DNA of 23,043 nucleotides from an uncultured Actinomycetes bacterium (GTDB taxonomy: Bacteria > Actinomycetota > Actinomycetes > Nanopelagicales > Nanopelagicaceae), in NCBI GenBank assembly GCA_903932885.1, contig CAIZHT010000066.1:1-23043 (forward strand), given 5' to 3'. The notes beneath the pieces were generated by a model. That model saw only the letters and a list, made by a program, of their open reading frames with translations. It was not told where the DNA came from and did no database searches. Below, piece after piece: positions 14,198 through 21,819 of this stretch. Each line of letters opens with the position of its first letter. The first letter of the stretch is position 1. Position numbers and translations under genes: made by a program.

Positions 14198-14518
14198 GTG
14201 ACCTACGTGATTGCCGAGCCATGCGTCGATGTAAAAGATAAATCTTGCATCGAAGAATGTCCTGTGGACTGTATCTACGAAGGTAATCGCATGCTCTACA
14301 TCCAACCTGACGAATGTGTTGATTGTGGTGCCTGCGAGCCAGTGTGCCCAGTTGAAGCGATTTATTACGAAGATGATGTGCCATCACAGTGGAAAGATTT
14401 CACAAAGGTCAATACCGAATTCTTCGTTGAGATTGGCTCACCAGGTGGTGCGGGCAAAGTTGGCCTCGTCAATAGTGACCACTCAGAGGTAATTGCACTT
14501 CCACCCAAGAGCGAGTAA
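14198..14518 (+). CDS. fdxA: Seven-iron ferredoxin FdxA
   Basis: A 106-residue ferredoxin of the [3Fe-4S][4Fe-4S] type. Cys9, Cys17 and Cys50 are placed to bind the 3Fe cluster: the first half lacks the third cysteine of a CxxCxxC motif. Cys21 with CVDCGAC (Cys40, 43, 46) bind the 4Fe cluster; Cys25 is extra, as in Azotobacter ferredoxin I. A tail of about 45 residues after the clusters (QWKDFTKVN..FF) is usual for actinobacterial 7Fe ferredoxins. It carries low-potential electrons to redox enzymes, perhaps cytochromes P450 or nitrite/sulfite-type reductases; the partner is unknown. The next gene, dapC, starts six bases after the stop, an old actinobacterial linkage. Confidence 0.95.
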   Translation: MTYVIAEPCVDVKDKSCIEECPVDCIYEGNRMLYIQPDECVDCGACEPVCPVEAIYYEDDVPSQWKDFTKVNTEFFVEIGSPGGAGKVGLVNSDHSEVIALPPKSE

Positions 14519-14524
14519 AAGTTT

Positions 14525-15598
14525 TTGCGCTCCTCACTTCCAGATTTCCCCTGGGATGCACTCGCACCGTACGGTGAGATTGCGCGAGGACATGCAGGTG
14601 GAATTATCGATCTTTCGCAAGGTACTCCCGTTGATTCAACTCCAGAATTTATCCAGAGCAAATTTCGCGAATCTTCAAATTCTCCGCGCTATCCAGTAAC
14701 GGCTGGAACTCCAGAATTACGCGAAGCGATGAAAAGTTGGGCACTCAATCACTTAGGTGCAACTGGCGACTTTGATGTTTTGCCTCTCATTGGCTCTAAA
14801 GAATTAGTTGCATGGCTTCCAACAATATTAGAATCAAAAAAAGTCTTGATTCCAGAAGTTGCATATCCGACCTATAACGTTGGTGCCATTATTGCTAGCG
14901 CACAAGCAATCACAGTTCCTATTGATGCAGAAAATTGGCCTGAGGCTGATTTAGCGTGGATAAATTCTCCATCAAATCCAACTGGGCAAGTGCATTCTGA
15001 TGGCGAAATTGCCAGTGCAATCTCATGGTCTCAAAAGAATAATTCAGTTTTAGCCTCAGATGAGTGTTACTTAGATTTTGGTGATTCCGCTCAAGGGCGC
15101 TCAATACTTGCTATTGCAAAAGGTAAGAATACAAATCTACTCGCCGTTCATTCACTCTCGAAGCGATCATCGATGGCTGGTTATCGAGGCGCAATCCTCA
15201 TCGGTGATTCGAATCTAATCGCAACCATCCGCGAGTTCCGCAAGCATGCGGGGATGATGGTTCCTCTACCTGTACAGAATGCAATGGTTGCAGCACTGAG
15301 TGATGAGAAACATGTTGGCGAACAACGCGCGAGATATAACAATCGTCGAGCCGTACTGATGCCAGCACTTGCGAAGGCTGGTTTTACAATTGAATTTTCA
15401 CATGCAGGTCTGTATATCTGGTGTACTCGAAATGAAGATGCGTGGAAGAGTGTTGGCTGGCTAGCTGAATTAGGAATATTGGCAACGCCAGGTTCATTTT
15501 ATGGCGAAAAAGGTGCCTCTCACATCCGAGTTGCACTTACCGCAACGGATAAACAAATCGCTGATGCAGTTGCGCGAATTGAAAGCGCAGTGAAATAG
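14525..15598 (+). CDS. dapC: Succinyldiaminopimelate aminotransferase DapC
   Basis: A 357-residue fold-type I PLP aminotransferase. It opens with LPDFPWDALAPYGEIARGH and DLSQGTPVDSTP, the usual start of actinobacterial DapC. PLP contacts are visible: Tyr-containing EVAYPTYNVG (111-120), NSPSNPTG (147-154), SDECY (178-182), and the Schiff-base Lys213 in HSLSKRSSMAGYRG. HIRVALTA near the end holds the carboxylate-binding arginine. It would convert N-succinyl-2-amino-6-ketopimelate to N-succinyl-diaminopimelate in lysine and peptidoglycan precursor synthesis. The start is TTG, chosen because homologues begin just before LPDFPW; no ATG is available there. Weak ribosome binding site, so likely coupled to fdxA. 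Confidence 0.88.
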   Translation: MRSSLPDFPWDALAPYGEIARGHAGGIIDLSQGTPVDSTPEFIQSKFRESSNSPRYPVTAGTPELREAMKSWALNHLGATGDFDVLPLIGSKELVAWLPTILESKKVLIPEVAYPTYNVGAIIASAQAITVPIDAENWPEADLAWINSPSNPTGQVHSDGEIASAISWSQKNNSVLASDECYLDFGDSAQGRSILAIAKGKNTNLLAVHSLSKRSSMAGYRGAILIGDSNLIATIREFRKHAGMMVPLPVQNAMVAALSDEKHVGEQRARYNNRRAVLMPALAKAGFTIEFSHAGLYIWCTRNEDAWKSVGWLAELGILATPGSFYGEKGASHIRVALTATDKQIADAVARIESAVK

Positions 15599-15600
15599 TC

Positions 15601-16608
15601 ATGGCAGTTGGAATTCTTCTAGTGGGAGGCTTTGGCACACGCCTCATGCCACTGACTCGACATACTCCCAAGCCAATGCTGCCAGTGGCGGGCTTACCAG
15701 TTACTGAGCATCAACTCGCTATGGCAAAAAGTGCAGGGATTACAACAGTTGTCTTAGCCACTTCATATTTATCAGAGGTCTTCATTCCATATTTCGGTGA
15801 TGGATCTGAATTTGGAATGAAATTGCTTTATGCCGTTGAAAAAGAACCACTCGGAACTGGTGGAGCTATTCGCAATGCTGCAGATTTGCTTGGCAGGGAT
15901 GAATCCATAGTCATATTCAATGGCGATGTGCTGAGTTCACATAATTTGCGTGGTCAAATAGATTTTCATGAAAAAAACAGTGCAGATGTAACATTGCACC
16001 TGACTAAAGTTGATGATGCTCGTGCTTATGGATGCGTACCGATGGATTCAAATGGACGAGTAACCGCGTTCCTTGAAAAAATGGAAAATCCTCCAACCAA
16101 TACAATCAATGCTGGATGTTATGTTTTTAGTCCATCCGTCATTGATGAAATTGCACCAAATACAGTCGTGAGCATTGAGCGCGAAACCTTTCCGCACCTA
16201 GTTTCATCGGGTAAAAAAGTATTCGGCTTTGTGGATCAGAGTTATTGGTTAGATATCGGAACTCCAAAAGCGCTCATGAAAGGCTCGCGAGATCTAGTAA
16301 GTGGGCTAGCGGATGCACCTGCACTTCGTAGTGCAAAGGTTATGAGCCATTCACCAGAGTCAGTGGTTATGCATGGCGCACAGATCGATACCAGCGCCAC
16401 AATTTCAGGGGCTAGCGCCATAGGTACGGGCTCGATTATTAGAGCAGGCGCGAATGTATATGGATCAATTATTGGTAGCGATGTAATTGTTGAAGAGGGC
16501 GCTTCCATTACAGATTCATTCATCGCATCGGGGACAAGAATTGAGAAGAATTCCCACATTTCGGGAAGTTATTGCGAAAAAGGGGAAATATCTTCATTAA
16601 ATCTCTAA
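15601..16608 (+). CDS. Sugar-1-phosphate nucleotidyltransferase, probably mannose-1-phosphate guanylyltransferase
   Basis: A 335-residue nucleotidyltransferase. The N-terminal catalytic domain has GGFGTRLMPLT (9-19) with TPKPMLPVAG (22-31), EPLGTGGAI (82-90), the metal-binding Asp109 in FNGDVL, and WLDIGTPKALM near 219-229. The C-terminal part (about 255-325) is a left-handed beta-helix of imperfect hexapeptides (IDTSATISGASAIGTGS and on). This is the layout of actinobacterial GDP-mannose pyrophosphorylase (called manB or manC); glucose-1-phosphate thymidylyltransferase-like enzymes share it. The downstream phosphomannomutase supports the mannose assignment, giving GDP-mannose for glycans of the envelope. 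ATG starts two bases after the dapC stop. Confidence 0.8.
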   Translation: MAVGILLVGGFGTRLMPLTRHTPKPMLPVAGLPVTEHQLAMAKSAGITTVVLATSYLSEVFIPYFGDGSEFGMKLLYAVEKEPLGTGGAIRNAADLLGRDESIVIFNGDVLSSHNLRGQIDFHEKNSADVTLHLTKVDDARAYGCVPMDSNGRVTAFLEKMENPPTNTINAGCYVFSPSVIDEIAPNTVVSIERETFPHLVSSGKKVFGFVDQSYWLDIGTPKALMKGSRDLVSGLADAPALRSAKVMSHSPESVVMHGAQIDTSATISGASAIGTGSIIRAGANVYGSIIGSDVIVEEGASITDSFIASGTRIEKNSHISGSYCEKGEISSLNL

Positions 16609-16620
16609 TTCTTGAGATTT
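16599..16620 (+). terminator. Hairpin at the end of the guanylyltransferase gene
   Basis: AAATCTC and GAGATTT form a perfect seven-pair stem with an eight-base loop that contains the stop codon. It is AT-rich and lacks a clean T-run, so termination would be weak; it may instead protect the 3' end. Confidence 0.35.
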
Positions 16621-16640
16621 TGAGCGTGATTTTCTGATGA

Positions 16641-16687
16641 TAATTTGCATTACGACTTGACTTACGGGAGTTACAAGCGTGTAATTC
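16641..16687 (+). promoter_or_regulatory. Candidate promoter region of whiB
   Basis: This belongs to the largest gap between genes in the window (137 bases). TAATTT at 16641-16646 is a TAnnnT-type -10. Alternatively TTGACT (16657-16662) with TAATTC (16682-16687) could be a -35/-10 pair, though the 19-base spacing is long. Which one is used cannot be decided from sequence. Either would give an untranslated leader of roughly 50-95 bases. Confidence 0.35.
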
Positions 16688-16705
16688 ACCTCTAGAAGGT
16701 TTTTT
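16688..16705 (+). terminator. Short hairpin with T-run in the whiB leader
   Basis: ACCT, loop CTAGA, AGGT, followed by TTTTT. It could end transcripts from the upstream fdxA-dapC-guanylyltransferase unit, or act as an attenuator if whiB is transcribed from further upstream. The stem is only four pairs, so the call is weak. Confidence 0.35.
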
Positions 16706-16745
16706 CCAACAGGGAAAGGGCCCAAAGCTCGTAAGGAGAATCGGA

Positions 16746-17045
16746 ATGCCGATCCGACCTGAAGCTAATCCCCAAGCAGGTATTACTACTGGACCAACTA
16801 TCAAATTAGAGAGTGGCGAGAGCATTGAGCTTTCATGGCAAGAGCGCGCCCTCTGCGCCCAAACAGATCCAGAAGCATTCTTCCCAGAAAAAGGTGGCTC
16901 CACTCGCGAAGCAAAACGCGTATGCCTTTCATGCGATGTTCGTTCTCAATGTTTGGAATATGCACTTGCTCACGATGAACGTTTCGGTATTTGGGGTGGA
17001 CTCTCCGAACGCGAACGTCGTCGTCTAAAGCGCCGATCAGCATAG
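16746..17045 (+). CDS. whiB: WhiB-family iron-sulfur transcription regulator (WhiB/WhiB2 type)
   Basis: A 99-residue Wbl protein. Four cysteines (Cys37, 60, 63, 69; ALCAQTD then VCLSCDVRSQC) bind a [4Fe-4S] cluster. GIWGGLSERERRRLKRR (81-97) is the conserved turn and basic DNA-binding tail. The core ALCAQTDPEAFFPEKGGSTREAK matches Streptomyces WhiB and mycobacterial WhiB2/WhmD, regulators of septation and cell division that act with the main sigma factor or with WhiA. The position beside guanylyltransferase and phosphomannomutase genes also fits the WhiB2 locus. Translation begins at ATG with a strong AAGGAG at 16733-16738, seven bases upstream. In a unicellular plankton-type cell, division control rather than sporulation is the likely role. 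Confidence 0.95.
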   Translation: MPIRPEANPQAGITTGPTIKLESGESIELSWQERALCAQTDPEAFFPEKGGSTREAKRVCLSCDVRSQCLEYALAHDERFGIWGGLSERERRRLKRRSA

Positions 17046-17049
17046 GCAC

Positions 17050-17065
17050 TTAGCCGAAAGGCTAA
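17050..17065 (+). promoter_or_regulatory. GAAA-tetraloop hairpin just before the glycosyltransferase start
   Basis: TTAGCC, GAAA, GGCTAA form a perfect six-pair stem capped by a GNRA tetraloop, five bases before the ATG at 17071. The only Shine-Dalgarno-like stretch for that gene, AAAGG at 17057-17061, lies in the loop and 3' arm, so folding could mask the ribosome binding site. No T-run follows, so it is a poor terminator. Confidence 0.5.
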
Positions 17066-17070
17066 AGATT

Positions 17071-20000
17071 ATGGCCGAAAAAATCGCGAATGATTTACAT
17101 CGCGTAACTGCAATTCTGGTTGTTCACGATGGTGCATTGTGGTTACCTGAAGTTGTTGCATCGATTGCATCGCAAAGTAGAAGCGTTGATCAAATCATTG
17201 CAATCGATACAGGTTCAATTGATGCATCACCCAAACTTCTCAAGGGTGCAAGAATTCCGACTCTCACTGCCGCTCGTGATTTGGGTTTTGGTAATGCAAT
17301 ACAACTGGGAGTTGAAAAACTTCCTGCAAGTGTTTCTGGTGCCCACGAATGGTTATGGATATTGCATGACGATTGCGCACCAACGCCAACTGCACTCGAG
17401 AAATTGCTAGAGGCTGTTATTGATCGCCCTCAAGTTGTAATGGCAGGACCGAAATTACTTGGTTGGCATGACCGAACACATTTATTGGAAGTTGGCGTCA
17501 GCATTGCTGGTAATGGCGCTCGCTGGACTGGACTTGAAAAAAACGAATACGATCAAGGACAACGCGATGGCATAAGTGAAGTTTTATCTGTCAGCACTGC
17601 AGGCGCTTTGATTCGGCGAGATGTATTTGAAGAACTTGGTGGATTTGATTCAGAGCTTGCATTGTTTCGCGACGATGTTGACTTTGGATGGCGCGCTCGA
17701 GTAGCTGGACACTCAGTCATAGTGGTTACTGAAGCAGTGGCATTTCATGCACAAGCATCAGCAACAGAGCGGCGATCAATCGATGTTGATGGTGCGCTCC
17801 TACATAGACCTCTCTTACTTGATCGCAGAAATGCGGCATATGTTTTGCTTGCAAATTCTTCGTGGTGGCTCCTGCCGTGGCTCTCTCTACAACTTTTAGG
17901 TTCTGCCATCGGCCGCGCACTGGTTTATCTCATAGCAAAATTACCTGGTTATGCAGGCGATGAGCTCTTAGCGGTTACAACGCTACTAATCCGACCGGAC
18001 ACAATTCTTAGTGCACGTAAAGCACGCAAGAAAACTCGAATGATTTCTGCGCGAGTAGTGGCTTCTTATATTCCACCGCGTTGGTCACAATTGAGGCTAT
18101 CAGCGAGCAATATCGCAGAATCAATCCGTGAGCGACTATTACCAACTACGACAGAGCCAAGTTCTGCATCCATTGAAATAAATGAAGATGAAGATCTATT
18201 GGTTCCAATAGCAAATACAAAGTGGAGTTCGCTTTTTAGAAAACCACAACTATTGGCAACACTCCTGATTCTTTTCTTTGCAATCATTTGGTCGCGTAAT
18301 CGATTTGGTTCATTAGTAGGTGGTGCATTGCCTGCAACCCCGCAGAGCGCTATGGACTTGTGGCGCAGTTACCTTGAATCATGGCATCAGGTAGGAATGG
18401 GAAGTACTAGCGCTTCACCAACATGGGTTGCGATAGTTGCAGCATTTTCGTCCATACTCTTTGGAAAAAGTGGACTATTTATTACCCTCTTCTTTCTTCT
18501 AGCGCCCCTCTTCATGGTGATATCGAGTTTTCACCTATTCGCACAATTTACTAAGAACCAGTGGCTTGCAACTGTATGCGCACTTCTTTATGCAATCTCA
18601 CCCGTTTCAATTGCATCGATAAATTCTGGACGACTTGGAACCATCACTGTAATTATCCTCTTACCGCTGCTCGTTATGACTCTTAGAAATTGGGAGAGTA
18701 TTGATCAATACTCCTGGCGACGTATTTGGGCTATCTCCTTACTCGCAGCAGTAATCTTTGCGTTCTCGCTCTCATTTTTTGTTATCGCGATTTTCTTTGT
18801 GGCTTATTCCATTGCTAGAGACTATAAAAAGAATGTTTCTTTCAGGGATCGCCTCAAGAAACGTCTTGCCTTGCTTATTGCTCCATTTTTAATCAATTCA
18901 CCATATTCTTTCGAAGCAATTCTTCACCCGGTACGTTTTCTCAGTGAGCCAGGCATTTCTTTAGCTGGTGGAGGACCAAATCTTGCAGTGATTGGAAATC
19001 CGGGCGGATCGGGCTCAATACCTTGGTGGATCATTAGCCCAATATTGCTCATTCTTCTCATTGCTCTCTTTTCTTCAAGTAGCGCAAGAAAAGTTGCTGA
19101 AGTTGGATTTGTAATTTTGCTTGCAGGAACCTTTTTATCATCGCTTTCAATTTCTGTACACGGCAATTCTTCAACAGTAAAGATTTGGGTTGGAACTTTT
19201 ATCGCGTGTGCAACACTCGCTTCAGGAATTTGTGCCGTGATTATTCTGGATAAATTGCGAGAAGTACTGAGAGCATCTCATGTGCACCACAGGCACTATT
19301 TGGCAGCGCTCTTACTCGTTGTCACCGCACTTTATGGAACAGGTGCGATTTTTTGGACAGCAGGCGCCGGCGCAGACTCGACAGTGAGAAGCAATAAAGC
19401 CACTGTGATTCCTGCATTCCTAGGTGTAGAAAAAAGCACAAAGACTCTAGTTATTCGTCAGGTAAGAGCAAATGGAGAGAAAGAATTGCAGTTCTCCATA
19501 TCAAGGGGGAGGGAACTCTTCTTAGGTGACCCAGATGTTTCTCCCAATACCGTCTCTGCCATTGATACAGCAGTAAGAGATCTAATCGATGGATCCGGAT
19601 TATCGACGAGTGATCTTCTCTCTCGCTTTGGAATCAAATATGTATTTGTGAAAAATCCTGCAAGTGAAGAAGTTATCCGTGCCATAGATGGTTTGGGTGG
19701 ATTTACCCGCACATCAGCAACGAATGCTGGAATTATCTGGAAAGTTTCAGGTGCGACCGGCAGATTAATTTTCACCGATTCAAATGGAAAACGTCAGAAC
19801 TTGGAAAGTGGAGAAATCGGTGTCCGAACATCATTACCTGGACCAGGAACGCTCACACTGACCGAAAATTTCAGTCGCTCGTGGCGAGTGCTCAAAGATG
19901 GGCAATATTTAGAGCGAAGTAAAAACGAAAATGGGCTACCAACATTTACGGCACTTTCAGGTGGTGAGTTTTCACTCATTCATGACGGAACTACTCGTCG

Positions 20001-20103
20001 AGGCCTACTGTCGCTGCAGTTCATCTTTCTTGTCAGTGTGATCGTTCTTGCTCTTCCGGCCGGACGTCGTAAATCTCAAATTTCCGAGAAAGAACTTGCA
20101 TGA
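17071..20103 (+). CDS. Large membrane glycosyltransferase, GT2 domain plus multi-pass region
   Basis: A 1010-residue protein. Residues about 10-250 form a GT2 (GT-A) domain: AILVVHDGALWLPEVVASI, WLWILHDDCAP with the metal-binding Asp100/Asp101, and LFRDDVDFGWRARVAGH with the acidic catalytic pair near 201-204. A possible membrane hairpin (about 255-288) and a charged cytoplasmic linker (310-390) follow. Then comes a multi-pass region (about 392-765; helices near 392-408, 452-490, 498-537, 553-580, 650-668, 677-720, 742-763). An extracytoplasmic domain (about 770-980) and a last helix (982-998) complete it. The multi-pass part resembles large actinobacterial envelope glycosyltransferases and may be a second, GT-C-like unit; this is inference. 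Sugar and acceptor are unknown, mannose being plausible. Its stop overlaps the DUF5719 start (ATGA). Confidence 0.82.
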   Translation: MAEKIANDLHRVTAILVVHDGALWLPEVVASIASQSRSVDQIIAIDTGSIDASPKLLKGARIPTLTAARDLGFGNAIQLGVEKLPASVSGAHEWLWILHDDCAPTPTALEKLLEAVIDRPQVVMAGPKLLGWHDRTHLLEVGVSIAGNGARWTGLEKNEYDQGQRDGISEVLSVSTAGALIRRDVFEELGGFDSELALFRDDVDFGWRARVAGHSVIVVTEAVAFHAQASATERRSIDVDGALLHRPLLLDRRNAAYVLLANSSWWLLPWLSLQLLGSAIGRALVYLIAKLPGYAGDELLAVTTLLIRPDTILSARKARKKTRMISARVVASYIPPRWSQLRLSASNIAESIRERLLPTTTEPSSASIEINEDEDLLVPIANTKWSSLFRKPQLLATLLILFFAIIWSRNRFGSLVGGALPATPQSAMDLWRSYLESWHQVGMGSTSASPTWVAIVAAFSSILFGKSGLFITLFFLLAPLFMVISSFHLFAQFTKNQWLATVCALLYAISPVSIASINSGRLGTITVIILLPLLVMTLRNWESIDQYSWRRIWAISLLAAVIFAFSLSFFVIAIFFVAYSIARDYKKNVSFRDRLKKRLALLIAPFLINSPYSFEAILHPVRFLSEPGISLAGGGPNLAVIGNPGGSGSIPWWIISPILLILLIALFSSSSARKVAEVGFVILLAGTFLSSLSISVHGNSSTVKIWVGTFIACATLASGICAVIILDKLREVLRASHVHHRHYLAALLLVVTALYGTGAIFWTAGAGADSTVRSNKATVIPAFLGVEKSTKTLVIRQVRANGEKELQFSISRGRELFLGDPDVSPNTVSAIDTAVRDLIDGSGLSTSDLLSRFGIKYVFVKNPASEEVIRAIDGLGGFTRTSATNAGIIWKVSGATGRLIFTDSNGKRQNLESGEIGVRTSLPGPGTLTLTENFSRSWRVLKDGQYLERSKNENGLPTFTALSGGEFSLIHDGTTRRGLLSLQFIFLVSVIVLALPAGRRKSQISEKELA

Positions 20104-21410
20104 AACTACGCCGCCCAGCAATCGTTATCTCGCTTCTGGCCATAGTTCTAGTCAGCAGTAATTATCTAGATAATTCAGTTTTCTCAAGCGGTTTTACCAA
20201 GAATTATCCAGTTGTTGTCTGTCCACCAACTCTTCCCGGTTTAGCTTCACAAGTTTCTGTTTCGGGCAAGAAAACACAGTATCGATATGTGGCAAGCAAG
20301 AAAACAACGATGTCACCTACTGGATTTGCTCGACTTCCAATAACTAAAGATGCAGTTCTCATTGATGCAGTAGGCATTACACCAACAATCTGGCAGAGCA
20401 GAAGTGGAAGTTGGGCCGGGGGAACAATTTGTTCCGGGCCAATTTCTTCACAATGGTTTGTTGGAGGCACTGCCGATATCACTAGTAAAGGCCGACTACT
20501 AATAGTAAATAGCGGTTTGAGCGAGGCAATCATCGATGTTTCCGTGTGGAGTGAATCGGGTGCACAAGCGATTAAAGTTCTAACAATTCCTGCACGCTCA
20601 TATAGTGTTCAAGGCTTAGATTCACTTGCGCCAGGTGAATCTAAGTTAGTAATAAATGTTTCAGCTCGTGCAGGTCGCATCAATGCCTTTGTAGTTGATG
20701 AACGCGGTAAAGGATTACGCGGCCTGGGTGGAGATATGGTCAATTCTGTTGAAGATGTTGCAAAGGTACAAGTCATACCTGCGATACCAAATCAAATTCC
20801 AAGAAATAACAGAAGTGCAAAAGCTGAATACACGCTTCGCGTTCTTGCACCGGGTCAACTTGATGCAAGAATCACCGCAGAAGTTTTATCTGCTGATGGA
20901 CGATTTATTCCAGTTGGACTAAATCAACGCGTGATCAAAAAAGGGCTTGTTACAGAATTTAAGATCGTACCTGATGTTCCAGCACGCGCATTTGCTCTTC
21001 GCATAACTTCAGATGAACCAGTTGTGTCATCAATCTTTTCAAGAGTCGTGGTTTCGGGCCGAAGTGATTTTCTGTGGAGTACACCTGCATCGCCACTGCA
21101 AGAAATGTCCATAGCAGTCTCTGGACTGACTCCATTGTTTGTATTTGCGGGGGATAAAATTGACGTCACTCTTGATACACGATTCTCAAATGGAAAACAT
21201 AAGATTGCTCGTGTAAAGGCGAGCGATATTGCAACGTGGCGAGTGCCAAATAATGCACGAGTAGTAACAATCGCTCAGACAAGCAAGGGAGTCACAGGGG
21301 GAGCCTTAGTTAGCTCTGTGAATGGTTATGGATATATTCCATTGACCCCTGGAAGCATTCTTACAAAAGCATCAATTCCACTTTCTAATATTCGTGTCTT
21401 GAATCCCTAA
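20100..21410 (+). CDS. DUF5719 family secreted or membrane-anchored protein
   Basis: A 436-residue protein with an N-terminal signal peptide or anchor (KLRR then a hydrophobic run at about 6-20). The rest looks like beta-rich extracytoplasmic domains, with repeated patterns such as GRLLIVNSGLSEAIIDVSVW and ARITAEVLSADGRFIPVG. It has only two cysteines, Cys41 and Cys111, which could form a disulfide outside the cell. Sequence style and position between the large glycosyltransferase and DUF3499 fit DUF5719, an actinobacterial family of unknown function. The start overlaps the glycosyltransferase stop by four bases, so both are produced together and may work as a unit on the outer face of the membrane. 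Confidence 0.78.
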   Translation: MKLRRPAIVISLLAIVLVSSNYLDNSVFSSGFTKNYPVVVCPPTLPGLASQVSVSGKKTQYRYVASKKTTMSPTGFARLPITKDAVLIDAVGITPTIWQSRSGSWAGGTICSGPISSQWFVGGTADITSKGRLLIVNSGLSEAIIDVSVWSESGAQAIKVLTIPARSYSVQGLDSLAPGESKLVINVSARAGRINAFVVDERGKGLRGLGGDMVNSVEDVAKVQVIPAIPNQIPRNNRSAKAEYTLRVLAPGQLDARITAEVLSADGRFIPVGLNQRVIKKGLVTEFKIVPDVPARAFALRITSDEPVVSSIFSRVVVSGRSDFLWSTPASPLQEMSIAVSGLTPLFVFAGDKIDVTLDTRFSNGKHKIARVKASDIATWRVPNNARVVTIAQTSKGVTGGALVSSVNGYGYIPLTPGSILTKASIPLSNIRVLNP

Positions 21411-21426
21411 TAATCGGCCACCCCAC

Positions 21427-21439
21427 TAATCTTTGAGGT
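21427..21439 (+). promoter_or_regulatory. Possible leaderless-type promoter of the DUF3499 gene
   Basis: TAATCT (21427-21432) is followed by seven bases and the ATG at 21440. GAGG at 21435-21438 is too close to the ATG to be a good ribosome binding site. Weaker than the other examples because the spacer begins TTG, not TA. Confidence 0.35.
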
Positions 21440-21817
21440 ATGGCGTCACAGGCAAAGTTAGGTAGAAGTTGTTCGCGAGTGAGTTGTCGCTCCGCAGCAA
21501 CTATGACCCTTACTTATATCTATGCAGATTCAACTGCAGTGCTTGGCCCTCTTGCTACATTTTCTGAACCACATTCATATGATCTTTGTGTATCCCATGG
21601 CCAGCGCCTCACCGTTCCGCAGGGGTGGAATGTCATACGACAAGAGATTAATCAAGATGTGAGTGGACCTACCGACGATGATCTCATGGTCATTGCAGAT
21701 GCGGTGCGTGAAGCAGCAAGTACAAATACAACGGATGAATCAAGTTCTACCAATTCGAATGTGCAATCTAATATTGGTCGACGCGGTCACTTGCGCGCCG
21801 TGCCAACCAATTACTAA
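21440..21817 (+). CDS. DUF3499 domain protein, putative zinc-binding
   Basis: A 125-residue protein. The segment TLTYIYADSTAVLGPLATFSEPHSYDLCVSHGQRLTVPQGW (about 23-63) is the DUF3499 hallmark. Cys11 and Cys16 (CSRVSC) together with Cys50 and His53 (CVSH) are spaced to form a zinc site. The C-terminal 50 residues are polar, rich in Ser, Thr and Asn, and end RRGHLRAVP, probably disordered. DUF3499 is confined to actinobacteria as far as I know and has no known function; its usual place beside phosphomannomutase is kept here, with the next start two bases after this stop. Confidence 0.88.
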   Translation: MASQAKLGRSCSRVSCRSAATMTLTYIYADSTAVLGPLATFSEPHSYDLCVSHGQRLTVPQGWNVIRQEINQDVSGPTDDDLMVIADAVREAASTNTTDESSSTNSNVQSNIGRRGHLRAVPTNY

Positions 21818-21819
21818 TA

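Noticed and set aside
16678..16690. GTGTAATTCAC as a CRP-type operator before whiB
   Set aside because: The symmetry is imperfect and the half-site spacing does not match TGTGA-N6-TCACA.
18924..19979. Minus-strand frames within the glycosyltransferase gene
   Set aside because: Low-complexity mirror frames without start signals or domain similarity.
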